DNA from: Bradyrhizobium japonicum USDA 6
GTDB lineage: Bacteria; Pseudomonadota; Alphaproteobacteria; Rhizobiales; Xanthobacteraceae
DNA: 64,000 bases
Direction of reading: 5' to 3'
NCBI RefSeq assembly: GCF_000284375.1
Contig: NC_017249.1
Location: forward strand, 6,627,001-6,691,000
The position numbers and the translations under genes were made by a program. Positions within the stretch are counted from its first letter, which is position 1; every line of letters starts with the position of its first letter. Below the pieces are notes generated by a model. It made no database searches. It was not told the DNA's origin and worked only from the letters and a program-made list of their open reading frames with translations. Shown in pieces: positions 18,080-27,381 of the stretch.

Positions 18080-19387
18080 TTAGAGCGGGGGCGGCTCCGG
18101 CTGCTTCGGCTTTGGGCCGAAAGCCCTCGCCGTATCCCGCTGAGGCCGGTTCACTTTGGATAGAGCGAGTTGCCGTGCATACTCCTGGTCACCAGTTACC
18201 TTGTACTGCGCGCTTGTCAGCGAGGCGAGGAACGCCACCATGTCATCGATCTCCGGCTCCGTCAGCGCTAACGGCTGCATGTCCTTGTCGAGCCAGGGGT
18301 TCGTGATTCCATCGCCCTTGTTGTAGTGATCCATTACGTCCCACAGGGTCTGCATCGATCCGTCGTGAAAATAGGGTCCGGTCACGAGAACATTTCGTAG
18401 GCCCGGCGTCTTGAACGACGCGATGTCGTCCTGCTTTCTCGTCACGAGGAAGCGCCCGAGGACAGACATCTCGCTCGTGATCGCCGCGGTGTCGATACCC
18501 GTCACATGTCCTTTCGCCAGCTCTCGCTCAGCCTGCTGCGCCAGGGGAACCACGTGATGCCGGAGGATGCCGATGCCAACGTTGTGAAAATCGCTATCCA
18601 AGAAGAGGGTTGCGTCCGGCTGGTTGTCCGTCAAAGCATGGCAGAGGTGGCAACGGGCCTTGGCGTTGAACAAATCCCAGCCGCGCCTGGCCGAGTCGCT
18701 GATGGCGTTGCCGTCTCCGGCGATGAAATGGTCGAACGGGGAATCGAAGGAAGCCAGTGTCCGTTCATACGCTGCGATTGCGCTCAACATATCCTGCTCG
18801 TTCACGTCCCGGCCGAAGGCCTGCATGAATTGAGCCTGATAGTCCTTGTCGCCGGCGATCCTGGACAGCGCATCGCCGATACTGGCCGAGCCCATCTCGA
18901 ACGGATTCGTGATTGGCAGCGCAGCCTGCTGCTCTAGCGTATCGACCCGGCCGTCCCAGAATTGCGTTTTGTTATAGAGCGCATTCAACACGGTTGGGGC
19001 GTTACGTTGGCCGACGCGGCCATGGATACCGACTGCCAGGGGCCTGCCGTCGGTGAAGGCCCGCGCCGGATCGTGGCAGGTGGCGCAGGAGACCGTACCG
19101 TCGCCTGAGAGCCGAGGCTCGAAGAACAGCTTCTGACCCAATGCGACTCTGGCAGGTCTGAGCGTGGACGGCGAGATAACATACTCGGTCAAAACCGTGG
19201 GGAAGCCAACCTGAATTGATGAACGGGGCTGGGCTAACGGGCCCGGCTTGGGCAGGGGCGGTGCCTGCCCTGGCGCCAGTGCGGGCGGTGCGCCTGCACC
19301 GGCGTCTTGCTCTTGGGCTCGCGGAGCAACTACCGCGAAGGTATTCGATAGGAGCAATAGGATCACGAGAGATGTGGCGCGCATCAT
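18080..19387 (-). CDS. di-haem cytochrome c peroxidase family protein (MauG/CcpA-like)
   Basis: The frame is open to 19486, but the ATG at 19387 has AGGTG 7 nt upstream and begins directly with a signal peptide (MMRATSLVILLLLSN), giving 435 residues. Two haem c motifs are present, CATCH at 101-105 and CHLCH at 246-250. The region GQKLFFEPRLSGDGTVSCATCH is diagnostic of the bacterial di-haem peroxidase fold. A Pro-rich linker (30-55) separates the signal from the domain. The protein should be periplasmic and either reduce peroxide with electrons from cytochromes or act as a MauG-type oxidase. It is a single gene with no obvious partner. Confidence 0.88.
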   Translation of the reverse strand: MMRATSLVILLLLSNTFAVVAPRAQEQDAGAGAPPALAPGQAPPLPKPGPLAQPRSSIQVGFPTVLTEYVISPSTLRPARVALGQKLFFEPRLSGDGTVSCATCHDPARAFTDGRPLAVGIHGRVGQRNAPTVLNALYNKTQFWDGRVDTLEQQAALPITNPFEMGSASIGDALSRIAGDKDYQAQFMQAFGRDVNEQDMLSAIAAYERTLASFDSPFDHFIAGDGNAISDSARRGWDLFNAKARCHLCHALTDNQPDATLFLDSDFHNVGIGILRHHVVPLAQQAERELAKGHVTGIDTAAITSEMSVLGRFLVTRKQDDIASFKTPGLRNVLVTGPYFHDGSMQTLWDVMDHYNKGDGITNPWLDKDMQPLALTEPEIDDMVAFLASLTSAQYKVTGDQEYARQLALSKVNRPQRDTARAFGPKPKQPEPPPL

Positions 19388-19496
19388 AAGTGGGCACCTC
19401 ATAGCGGCGGCAGAGGCTCCAGCGGGCACACAAGGCGCGCGGGCGCGGTCGATGGGAATTGGAATGAGACCAGTCTTTCCCGACAACCGCGCGCAC

Positions 19497-21115
19497 TCAT
19501 GGGGGCAGACCCATGATGGGGAAAGTTCGCATGACCCTTTCGAGGTGTTCCGGCCTGTAAAATCGAGCGAGCTTTGGCGCGAGTGTGGAGACGCGCAGAG
19601 CCGGCCTCGCTTCCATCAGGCGCGCACCGATCACCCGGGCTTCCTCGACCCTTCCAGACATTGCGTGGCATGCCGCCAGAATGAATTGTGCGTTGAGATA
19701 GTTGGGCCGGTGCAGCACAGCCGACTTGGCCCATGATGCCCCGTCCTCATATCGATCCGTCAGGAAGTGCGCAAACGCTATGCCGGTCTGCATCAGGAAA
19801 AGAAACGGATCCATTGGGCTTAGACGCCCCCGGCATGGAACTGCTTAAGCGCCGCCTCTATGTCGCCGCGCCGTATGTGCTCCCAGCCGATGGTATACCG
19901 TGCGACAGCCAGGTTCGGGTTAAGTTCATACGCCCGGGAGACGAGGGCCACGCCATCGTCCATCTCGTATAATACGGCGGCAATCGCCTGCCCGGCTCTC
20001 ACGAGTACGGTTGGATCATCCTTATCGAGCTCGATCGCACGCCTTGCCAACCGTCGGGTGTCGTTCAGTTCCTGATCCGCGTCGATCGTCCAGCCGAAGA
20101 TCTTTCGTTGCAGATAGCAATAAGCACCAAGCGCGTATGCTGAGGCCAATCCGGGATCGATCTCGACAGCAAGCCGGATCAATCTGAGGGCCTCAATGTT
20201 CTGTTCGCGGGTGAATTCATAGAAGCTCGAGAGTGCACGAAGATAGTAGTCGTAGGCCTGAAGATTTTCGGTTGGCTTGCGCTTTGCGCGCTCTATCTCG
20301 GCGCGCTCCAATTGAGGAAAGAGTGCGCTAATCACGCTACTCGTCACTTGGTCCTGCAGATCGAAGATATCCTTGAGCTGGCTGTCGAACCGGTCCGCCC
20401 AAAGATGAGCACCCGTCGTGGCCTCGATCAACTGCCCGGCAATGCGAACCCGATCGCCGGATCTGCGCACACTGCCTTCGAGCACATACCGAACGCCCAG
20501 CTCGCGCCCGACCTGCCTGATATCGATAGCCTTGCCCTTGTAGGTAAAAGTGGACTGTCGCGCGATGACGAACAGCGACTTGGACCGTGAAAGGCCAGTG
20601 ATGATGTCCTCGACCATGCCGTCGGCGAAGTACTCCTGCTCTGGATCGGAGCTCAGGTTGGTGAATGGGAGAACGGCCAGCGACGGCTTGTCGGGAAGTG
20701 CGAGGGCAGGTTTAACCGTCTCCCTCTGGATTTCTGTTCCTGCCACAGTCGGGGCGCCGTCAGCCTCCTGCACCATGCCAATAAAGCGATAGCCCTTCCT
20801 TGGCAGCGTCTTGATCAACCGCTGCTTCTCCCCGGAATCGCCAATTGCGGACCGAGCGGCATTCAGGCGGGTCGTCAGCGCGGCATCCGACACGCACCGT
20901 CCCTTCCAAATGGCTGTGATGAGCTCATCCTTGCAAACCACGCGCTCGCGGTTGCGGATGAGGTAGTCCAGAAAGTCAAAGGTCTGCGGCGCCAGGGCGA
21001 CGACGTTTGTCTCGCGGTACAGCTCGCGGCGGCCGGGATCCAGTTCGTAGTCTTCGAAGAGATAGCGCAAGGCGCGAAATCCCTCTGGACGGTCTCCGGT
21101 CAGGCCCGGCAACAC
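19497..21115 (-). pseudogene. CadC-type winged-helix / TolB-like / TPR regulator, frameshifted
   Basis: The protein is read in two frames: 21115 to 19820 (431 codons) and 19814 to 19497. The first holds a Trans_reg_C winged helix (about residues 18-110, FDFLDYLIRNRERVV), the TolB-like nucleotide-cyclase-associated domain (SLAVLPFTNLSSDPEQEYF, about 145-270) and TPR-like helices to residue 428; it then reads HAGGV and stops. The next frame continues without a gap as RLSPMDPFLFLMQTGIAFAHF and more TPR helices. Adding one G to the G5 run (C5 on plus, 19827-19831) would rejoin them into about 535 residues. The true start may be the TTG at 21070 (GAGGG upstream), shared with the truncated copy at 26110. 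It is either a recent mutation, a slippage site or a sequencing error. Confidence 0.8.
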
Positions 21116-21229
21116 CTGGAAAGTAAAGAATAAGCCGTCCGTAAGGAAAATGTAAGCAGCGGATCAAGCGTGCCGGGCCGGATTTTGGCAGCATGTCAGG
21201 GTGGAAACAAGGTGCCCGAGGATGCTGCG

Positions 21230-21472
21230 ATGAGCATGATTTATCAGACAACGGGCTTGGTCCAGACGACAGACTCTCAGCGACGCAATGTCAGCGTTTT
21301 CAGGAATTGCTGGAACGCTTTTCAAGAGTGGCGGAAATGGGAGCGGCTGCGGCGTGATCTTTGTAGCCTGAGCGATCAGGAGCTGAAGGATATCGGGATT
21401 ACCTATGGCGAGATCGATTATGTGGCCTCGAACCGAAATACTGACCCGCGAGGCATACGATCGGCCGGATGA
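21230..21472 (+). CDS. DUF1127 (YjiS-like) small protein
   Basis: This 80-residue protein starts at the ATG at 21230, which has GAGGA 7 nt upstream; the frame is open further 5' without a better start. The C-terminal half carries the DUF1127 pattern: WRKWERLRRDLCSLSDQELKDIGI. Arg-rich DUF1127 proteins in alphaproteobacteria are linked to RNA or phosphate/carbon metabolism and stress phases, but no exact role can be assigned. It is divergent from the CadC/TolB-type regulator, with 114 bp between them. Confidence 0.85.
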   Translation: MSMIYQTTGLVQTTDSQRRNVSVFRNCWNAFQEWRKWERLRRDLCSLSDQELKDIGITYGEIDYVASNRNTDPRGIRSAG

Positions 21473-21690
21473 TGTCGACCTCCGGCACCGCTTTTTCGAG
21501 TGGCCATAGTCAGACTCCACCGAGCGCGCAGCCACCTTTGGCGCGAAGCAGACAATGAACGATCCTGCTTGCCCTCGTTCCATCTGTCGGTGGTGAGCCT
21601 CCAGTCCTTTCCGTCCTTCTCCCAAACCCCGACATATTTTCCAGCCGGTTCCTGGCCGCCGGTCCCTTGGTGGCTGCCCGGCAGCCGCGC

Positions 21691-22638
21691 TCATTCAACC
21701 ACCTCGTCGGCGCGTAGCAGGAATGACTCCGGTACTTTCAGACCGAGTGCCCTGGCGGTCTTCAGATTGATGACGAGGTCGAACTTGGTCGGCTGCTGGA
21801 CTGGCAAGTCGGCGGGCTTCGCCCCGCGCAAAATCCTGTCGACAAAGGTCGCGGCAAGCCGCCATAGGTGGGTTGCGTCCACGCCGTAGGACATCAGCCC
21901 GCCCGCATCGACGAACTCCCGGTATTCAAACATCGTTGGAATTCGCGCGGTCAGCGCTCGGGGCGCAATGGCGAAGGTGAGTGGGACGCCGACGGCATAG
22001 AGTGCGTCCGCACGGTCCCTGAGGGCCTCGAAAGCCGATGCGACGTCGTCTGCGCGCCGGATTTCCAATATCGTCGCCTCGAGGCCGAGCGCGGAGGCCG
22101 CCGCCTGCACCTCATCCATCCTGTTTTTGAAACCGGGGCTATTGGCATTGACCATAACGGACAAGCGGCGGAAACCTGGGACAACCTCGCGCAACAGCTC
22201 GAGGCGCTTGCCGGCAAGACTGATGGGGTTGAGCGCCAGGCCGGTCGCATTGCCATCCGGTCTGGCCAAACTCGCGACGAGGTCGCTGCCGACAGGGTCG
22301 CCAGAAATGGAGACAATTGGGATGAGCGATGTCGCACGTTTTACCGCGAGGGTCGGAGATCCCCCCACCGTGACGATGACATTCACCTTGAGCCGGACGA
22401 ACTCGGTCGCAATCTCGTTGGAGCGTTCGGTATGTCCCTCCGCAGAGCGATACTCGATCGCAACGGTCCGCCCCGCGATCCAGCCGAGTTCGCGCAACCG
22501 ATCCTCGAAATCTTGGGCCGACCAGGCCGGACCCAAGAATCCGATGATGGGTAGCTTTCGCGACTGCTCCGCCCGCGCCGGGCTCGTGCCCATAACCGCG
22601 GCAACGCCGACGAGCGTGATGAACTCGCGCCGCCTCAT
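21691..22638 (-). CDS. solitary TrpX-type substrate-binding protein (second copy)
   Basis: This 315-residue member of the ABC_sub_bind family starts MRRREFITLVG, a Tat-type leader common in rhizobial members, with a cleavage site near PARAEQ. The family blocks SLIPIVSISGDPVGSDLV, LARPDGNATGL, YREFVDAGGLMSYG and FLLRADEVVE are all intact. No transporter subunits are adjacent. It is one of three solitary members in this window, and only the copy at 8834 is joined to a kinase. The ligand and the use of the protein are unknown. Confidence 0.85.
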   Translation of the reverse strand: MRRREFITLVGVAAVMGTSPARAEQSRKLPIIGFLGPAWSAQDFEDRLRELGWIAGRTVAIEYRSAEGHTERSNEIATEFVRLKVNVIVTVGGSPTLAVKRATSLIPIVSISGDPVGSDLVASLARPDGNATGLALNPISLAGKRLELLREVVPGFRRLSVMVNANSPGFKNRMDEVQAAASALGLEATILEIRRADDVASAFEALRDRADALYAVGVPLTFAIAPRALTARIPTMFEYREFVDAGGLMSYGVDATHLWRLAATFVDRILRGAKPADLPVQQPTKFDLVINLKTARALGLKVPESFLLRADEVVE

Positions 22639-22891
22639 GGAGTTACTCGTTTGAAGCGCCCGACTGAGGCATACAGCCTAGCATCTTTCAACCGGGAGCC
22701 GAGCGAGAAAAGGGCTGGCAGCCCGCCCTAACCGTGCGACGCAATGTCCGCAACGGGGTCACACGCGGAACAACTCAGGTTGAACGCATCGAGCCCGCTT
22801 CGCCCCCAAAGAGCGGACATCTGGCGGACATGTCGGGTCGGCAGCTTCGGGCCAAGAGCTGCTCTCCGCCCTCCACCAGCATTCTACCAGT

Positions 22892-24067
22892 TTAGCGAAC
22901 CGGCGGAAATTTCCCGATCGACTGCGTCCCCGCTGACTTCCACTCGCGCTTGATGCTGATCGCGCTCAGTATCCGCGCGACGACGATCATCATCAGCACT
23001 CCGGCAACACTAACCACGATCTGCATCGCAAGCCCCTCCGAGAGGTCGAGCATCGTAAGTTGGCTGGCGAGCGCCAGAAGGACGCCGAAACAATAGATCG
23101 GCAGCGAATTCTGGCCACAGCACTTCGCGCAGCTCAACACCGGCGTCGATAGCCCTTCCCAATTCCGAGGAATGAATCGCAGCGCCACAATTGCAAGAGC
23201 CACAAAATGCAGCAGCCGCATCGGACTGAGATTCGATTTATCCGGTGGGGCCAGCAGATCCGTCAAGGTTTGCGGAACCAGCGGCTCGATGCTCCAACTT
23301 TGAGCAAGGACCAAGCCGACAATCAGATAAATAACGGCAAAAACAAGCGCCGGGCGCGACATTACCCAAGGCCGGAATTTCTCCCCCTCAATGACACACC
23401 ATGCGCCCAGCACGATCAGAAGCTGCCAAGCCAGCGGATTAAAGAACCAGACGCCGTTGGGCCAGGCTGGAACTCTCCAACCGAAGACGTGCACGAGCGC
23501 GTAGAGCAGCAAGGACGCTCCGAGCGTCACATTCGGCGCTCGCAGCAGCAGCCACAGCAGCGGCGCGAACAGCACGTGAAAAATCACAAAGACTGGCAAG
23601 ACGTCGGTGTTCACTGGCCGGTATTGCAGGATTGCGGCGTGCGCAAGCGTGGCGCCCGGATGCTCGAGCAGAATTCGCGTATTGCTCTCGTCGGCGAGTT
23701 CATTGCTGCCCGCAAGGTAGACGAGGATGGCGCAAGCGAGCGTGAGCAGTAGAAACGCCGCATAGATGTCCCATCCCCGGCGCAGTGAACGGCCGATCAT
23801 GCCGCTCCAGCCCTCGCGCTCACGTGCCCTGCCGTAGGCCAGAGCGCAGGTTACGCCCGAGATGAACATGAATATCTCAGCCGCATCGCAGAAGCCGTAG
23901 TTTCGCGGCGTCAGCCAGCTCCCGATGTTATTGGGAACGTGATCGAGAAAGATCCACCATAACGCGATCCCGCGGCAGACATCGATACGCAGATCGCGGC
24001 CAGCCGCCCTGAACCCCGGCGGAGTCTCGCCGAACGATCGCGTCGAGGTGTGAACTCGATCATCCAT
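22892..24067 (-). CDS. opgC: OpgC-type membrane acyltransferase (osmoregulated periplasmic glucan modification)
   Basis: The 391-residue protein has about ten hydrophobic segments and the OpgC signature DLRIDVCRGIALWWIFLDHVPNNIGSWLTPRNYGF split over residues 25-60, with the conserved Arg/Asp and His-Val-Pro positions. The family adds succinyl groups to periplasmic or cyclic beta-glucans at the inner membrane; in rhizobia such glucans matter for osmoadaptation and host infection. No opgG/opgH or glucan synthase gene is nearby, so it acts on glucans made elsewhere. The C-terminus is cytosolic and basic. Confidence 0.85.
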   Translation of the reverse strand: MDDRVHTSTRSFGETPPGFRAAGRDLRIDVCRGIALWWIFLDHVPNNIGSWLTPRNYGFCDAAEIFMFISGVTCALAYGRAREREGWSGMIGRSLRRGWDIYAAFLLLTLACAILVYLAGSNELADESNTRILLEHPGATLAHAAILQYRPVNTDVLPVFVIFHVLFAPLLWLLLRAPNVTLGASLLLYALVHVFGWRVPAWPNGVWFFNPLAWQLLIVLGAWCVIEGEKFRPWVMSRPALVFAVIYLIVGLVLAQSWSIEPLVPQTLTDLLAPPDKSNLSPMRLLHFVALAIVALRFIPRNWEGLSTPVLSCAKCCGQNSLPIYCFGVLLALASQLTMLDLSEGLAMQIVVSVAGVLMMIVVARILSAISIKREWKSAGTQSIGKFPPVR

Positions 24068-24113
24068 CTGCCGGCCTTCTGCGTGCGCTCATGGAGTCGA
24101 TAATGCGCGCCAG

Positions 24114-24302
24114 CTACCCGATGGATGATGGGGGCTCCTTCGCCCAGCTACTCCTCCGAGCGTCAGGGTCGGGAGGATCGTCGTCCTCCCAAGGCGCTTG
24201 CAGGAATTTGTCGCCGCCGCCCCGTATCAAGAGTTGCTTTCTCATTTCCGTGAGGCGGGCGCGGCAGTACTCGCGGTATAATATGTCGACTATGCTGGAC
24301 AT
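24114..24302 (-). CDS. small hypothetical protein, 62 residues
   Basis: The ATG at 24302 has a strong GGAAGGGG with 7 nt spacing, which supports translation. The protein is charged, with an amphipathic N-terminal helix (MSSIVDILYREYCRARLTEMRKQLL) and an acidic, Pro-rich C-terminus (EDDDPPDPDA). There is no signal peptide or membrane segment. I recognise no family. It lies 46 nt upstream of opgC on the same strand and may be co-transcribed with it. Confidence 0.55.
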   Translation of the reverse strand: MSSIVDILYREYCRARLTEMRKQLLIRGGGDKFLQAPWEDDDPPDPDARRSSWAKEPPSSIG

Positions 24303-24855
24303 GATCGAACCCCTTCCTGATCACCACGGTTGACGTCCCATGTGACAGACCATTTCACCCGGCGACTGAAAAGGAGCAGTGCCGGGACGTAGTCTGTGTC
24401 CGACGGACCTTAATGGTGATGCAGCGATCAAGGCACGACAGGAAATCGGTATCAGAAAACAGTCTCGTTCTGCAGAACTTCTGCCCGCGGATCAATCAGC
24501 ACGATTAGCCGCGAACAGCGTTGTTAAGTTGGATCTGGTCTTGCACCGTGCCAAGGATTTTAAATGGATCCGATGGCGGCAATTTGAAATAGAGCCATCA
24601 CAATCACCTCCTCTTAAAGGAGATATTTGCACGCGACATTCGCAATCAAAGATTGTCGTAATTTTCTCGTCGCCACGTGAGCCAGTTCACATCAGCATCA
24701 ATCACAGTTGAATGAGACTAGCAGACAAAGGATGTGGCTTCTTGGAATCCTGCGCACCTCAAGAGACGGTCGGTGCGCGAATTGCAAATTGCGGATACCG
24801 ACAGCTGGCCTGTCGCAGCATTTGACCCGATGTCTTATCAAGGCCGGAGGTCACC
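24303..24855. other. 553-bp gap, visibly lower in GC, with no convincing gene apart from one tiny ORF
   Basis: The region is noticeably richer in A and T than the flanks. A 110-codon plus-strand frame (24379-24711) has no ribosome site and no recognisable sequence. The only translation signal is a minus-strand perfect anti-SD match at 24603-24612 leading a 12-codon ORF. It may hold the promoter of the AraC gene at 24856 and possibly a small RNA. Confidence 0.4.
24560..24598 (-). CDS. candidate 12-residue peptide with a near-perfect ribosome site
   Basis: On the minus strand AGGAGGTGAT (24603-24612) is a 10-nt match to the 16S anti-Shine-Dalgarno, 8 nt from an ATG that opens MALFQIAAIGSI and then TAA. 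The AGGAG also pairs with CTCCT just upstream, which would form a small hairpin that hides the site. It could be a leader peptide, a small regulatory RNA start, or chance. Confidence 0.25.
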   Translation of the reverse strand: MALFQIAAIGSI

Positions 24856-25848
24856 ATGTCTACGGACGTAGCCGATTTCGTCTCGCATCGGTTCTCGACG
24901 CGCGAGCATCCGGAGCAGATGCGACTTCCACTCTGGCGCGAGAGCTTTGTGCGGGGGATAGTCCACGCCGACGTCGAGCCTCTGGCGAACATTCCGTTTC
25001 GAGCCGACGCAACGTTGCAAGCGATCCGCGGTTTGCGCACGCTCGCACTGAAAGGCTCGCCCATGCGCTTCAAGCGCTTGCGGACCAGCATTGCTGACGG
25101 TGACGACTCGATCGGCCTCATCGTCTGCTCACCCGGCAAAAGTCGGCTGTCGCAACGTGGCCGGGACATCGAGCTTTGCGCCGGCGACGCAGTCTCGATT
25201 CTGCATTCGGAGCCCGCCACCGTCACCTATGTCGACGGATTACTATTCGGTCTGGCGGTGCCTCGCGAGGCGCTTGCACAGCGCGTGGCAGACGTCGAGG
25301 GCCTCGCCATGCGGCCAATCCCTCAGCGAAATGAACCGCTCCGCCTCCTCATGGCCTATCTGAAGTCGGCATTCAAGGAGGGGGCTCTGGCCGCCCCCAA
25401 GCTGCGTGATCTAGTCATGACTCACACCTGTGATCTCGTAGCGCTCGCAGTCGGCGAGTGCGCCCCTTTGGGCGAAAGCGACGCGAGTGCGGTCGTGGCC
25501 GCTCGCCACAGCGCCGTAATCGGCTACATCGCCGCGCACTTTAAGGAGCCGGGGCTCAGCGTCGAGACGGTAGCTCGTCGCCAAGGCATCTCACCTCGCT
25601 ATCTGCAGCGCCTGATGGCGTTATCAGGATCATCGTTCACCGGGCACGTGAATGAGCTACGTCTCCAACTTGCGTTCAAACTGTTAACCGAAGCGCGCGT
25701 CAGCGCGCAGCTAATTTCCGATATCGCGCTGGAGGTCGGCTTCTCGGATGTTTCGCATTTCAATCGCCTGTTCCGATCTCGCTTCGGCGATTCGCCGCGT
25801 GGGGTTCGTTACGCCGGCAGGGATCCCGGCCGAGCCACGTGCCCCTGA
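24856..25848 (+). CDS. AraC-family transcriptional regulator
   Basis: This 330-residue protein starts at an ATG preceded by CGGAGG (5 nt spacing). The N-terminal two thirds resemble the AraC-binding-like 'cupin' domain of AraC_binding_2 regulators (FVSHRFSTREHPEQMRLPLWRESF, and a SLSQRGRDIELCAGDAVSI-like middle). The last 100 residues hold two helix-turn-helix motifs, HFKEPGLSVETVARRQGISPRYLQRLM and ISDIALEVGFSDVSHFNRLFRSRFGDSPRGVR. It stands alone, so its target is unknown; small aromatic or stress ligands are usual for this subgroup. Confidence 0.88.
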   Translation: MSTDVADFVSHRFSTREHPEQMRLPLWRESFVRGIVHADVEPLANIPFRADATLQAIRGLRTLALKGSPMRFKRLRTSIADGDDSIGLIVCSPGKSRLSQRGRDIELCAGDAVSILHSEPATVTYVDGLLFGLAVPREALAQRVADVEGLAMRPIPQRNEPLRLLMAYLKSAFKEGALAAPKLRDLVMTHTCDLVALAVGECAPLGESDASAVVAARHSAVIGYIAAHFKEPGLSVETVARRQGISPRYLQRLMALSGSSFTGHVNELRLQLAFKLLTEARVSAQLISDIALEVGFSDVSHFNRLFRSRFGDSPRGVRYAGRDPGRATCP

Positions 25849-25915
25849 TCGGCGCGTGCGCGAGATCCTGCTAGCGAATCCGCATTGGGTTATAAGCTGC
25901 CCTCGGCTGCCTGCT

Positions 25916-26110
25916 TTACTTTGGTCGGCCCATCCCTCGGGAGCAGACATTGCGGGCGTTGATGAGCTCGTCCTTGCTGACGACGCGCTCCCTTCGGATC
26001 AGGTATTCGAGCAGATCGAACACCTGTGGTGTAATGGAAACGATCTCTGCCCCGCGATGAAGTTCGCGCCGGTCGATGTCAAATGCGAATTCCTCGAAGC
26101 GATAGCGCAA
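25916..26110 (-). pseudogene. truncated CadC-type winged-helix domain
   Basis: The frame starts at the same kind of TTG (LRYRFEEFAFDIDRRELHRG) as the larger regulator at 21070 and reads a Trans_reg_C winged helix up to ERVVSKDELINA, where intact relatives continue IWxGR. Here it switches to RNVCSRGMGRPK and stops, so about two thirds of the DNA-binding domain and everything after it are lost. The preceding GAGGG and the TTG match the copy at 19.5-21.1 kb. It is most likely a decayed duplicate. Confidence 0.7.
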
Positions 26111-26367
26111 GTTGCCAACCCTCACGTTGTCCTTCCTTCGCAGGAAGGCATTTTCGCACGCCCAAAGAATATGCCGCTGGTATTAAAACTGTAAACCGAA
26201 GGTGGAGCGGGTTTTGAACTGTGGCATCGCATCTGACGCAGCGGAGCTCAACTTCCGGTTTGGCTCAAAACGGCGCTTGGGAGGTCGGCCGGTCACTTCC
26301 GGTCCGCGGACCGCTTCGCAGTTCGCTTGCACTTCGCGTTGGGGCCATCAGTAGAAGTAAGCCGTCC

Positions 26368-27381
26368 TCACTCGATCACTTCGTCGGTGCGGGCGAGAAG
26401 CCCTGGCGGTACAGCCACGTCGAGAGCCTTTGCCGTTTTGAGGTTGACTGCCAACCACAGCTTGCTTGGAAATTCGATGGGAAGATCGCCCGGGTGTGCC
26501 CCCCTCAGTATCTTGTCCACAAAATAGCCGGCGCGACGATAGCACCAGCGCAAGTCCACACCATAGCTCACAAGGCCGCCGTGGACAACGTGCTCGCGAT
26601 ATCCGAAGACGGTCGGCTGCCGCTTCTCGAGGGCGATAGCACCGATCTGCTCGCTCATGTTGAGCAGCAGGCTTGTCTGAAGGACAACGGTGACCTCCAC
26701 CCCTTCGTTCGCCAGCGCAGCGAGCGCATTCGGAATGTCTTGCGCCGTACTGGCATCGGCTTCGACCACGCTGAGGCTCAAAGCCCCACAAGCTGCCCTC
26801 AAATCCCCGACTTGAGGCGGACCCTTGGGATCGTTCATGTTGGTGAGCAGTCCGACGCGCCTTGCCTTCGGCACGATTTCTCGCGCGAGTTCAATTTGCT
26901 TGGTCGGCAAACCCGCGATGTAGGGTTCAATGCCCGTTACATTTCCTCCCGGGCGAGCTTCGCTGGCAATCAAGCCGAGATGGACCGCATCGGCAAGCGC
27001 GGGACAGACAATTGGTATTGTCGATGTTGCGTTTCGGGCAGCGACGGCTTCCAGTGTTGCCGGCACAGCGATGATATCGGGTTTGAGCAGAGCCACCATC
27101 TCCTCAATCGATGGTACCCGGTCCCGGAAGATGTCCATTCGCCGAATGATATCGATGTTGCGGCCTTGCTCGTAGCCGAACTCCGAGAGCCCCTTAACGA
27201 AATTGCCGAACGCCAAGTCTACTATGAATTGGGGCAACTTCACCCCCGGAGGTGCAGCTCCTGCCCATGCGATGAGCGGACGTTTTCGCGCGGGCTGCGC
27301 GATTGAGCCTCGACCAAACAATGTCGATCCTGCTGTAGCGCCAAAAACGCCGAGATATCCGATGAACTCCCGCCGTCGCAT
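26368..27381 (-). CDS. solitary TrpX-type substrate-binding protein (third copy)
   Basis: This 337-residue ABC_sub_bind protein begins MRRREFIGYLGVFGATAGS, a Tat-type leader. Family blocks are intact but more diverged than in the other two copies: TSTIPIVCPALADAVHLGLI, ARPGGNVTGIEPYIAGL, FGYREHVVHGGLVSYG, LLARTDEVIE. No permease or ATPase is near. It lies between the truncated winged-helix fragment and a LysR remnant, so the neighbourhood is decaying though this frame is open. Confidence 0.82.
   Translation of the reverse strand: MRRREFIGYLGVFGATAGSTLFGRGSIAQPARKRPLIAWAGAAPPGVKLPQFIVDLAFGNFVKGLSEFGYEQGRNIDIIRRMDIFRDRVPSIEEMVALLKPDIIAVPATLEAVAARNATSTIPIVCPALADAVHLGLIASEARPGGNVTGIEPYIAGLPTKQIELAREIVPKARRVGLLTNMNDPKGPPQVGDLRAACGALSLSVVEADASTAQDIPNALAALANEGVEVTVVLQTSLLLNMSEQIGAIALEKRQPTVFGYREHVVHGGLVSYGVDLRWCYRRAGYFVDKILRGAHPGDLPIEFPSKLWLAVNLKTAKALDVAVPPGLLARTDEVIE

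Noticed and set aside
24379..24711. A 110-codon plus-strand ORF in the AT-richer gap
   Set aside because: It has no ribosome site and no recognisable sequence.
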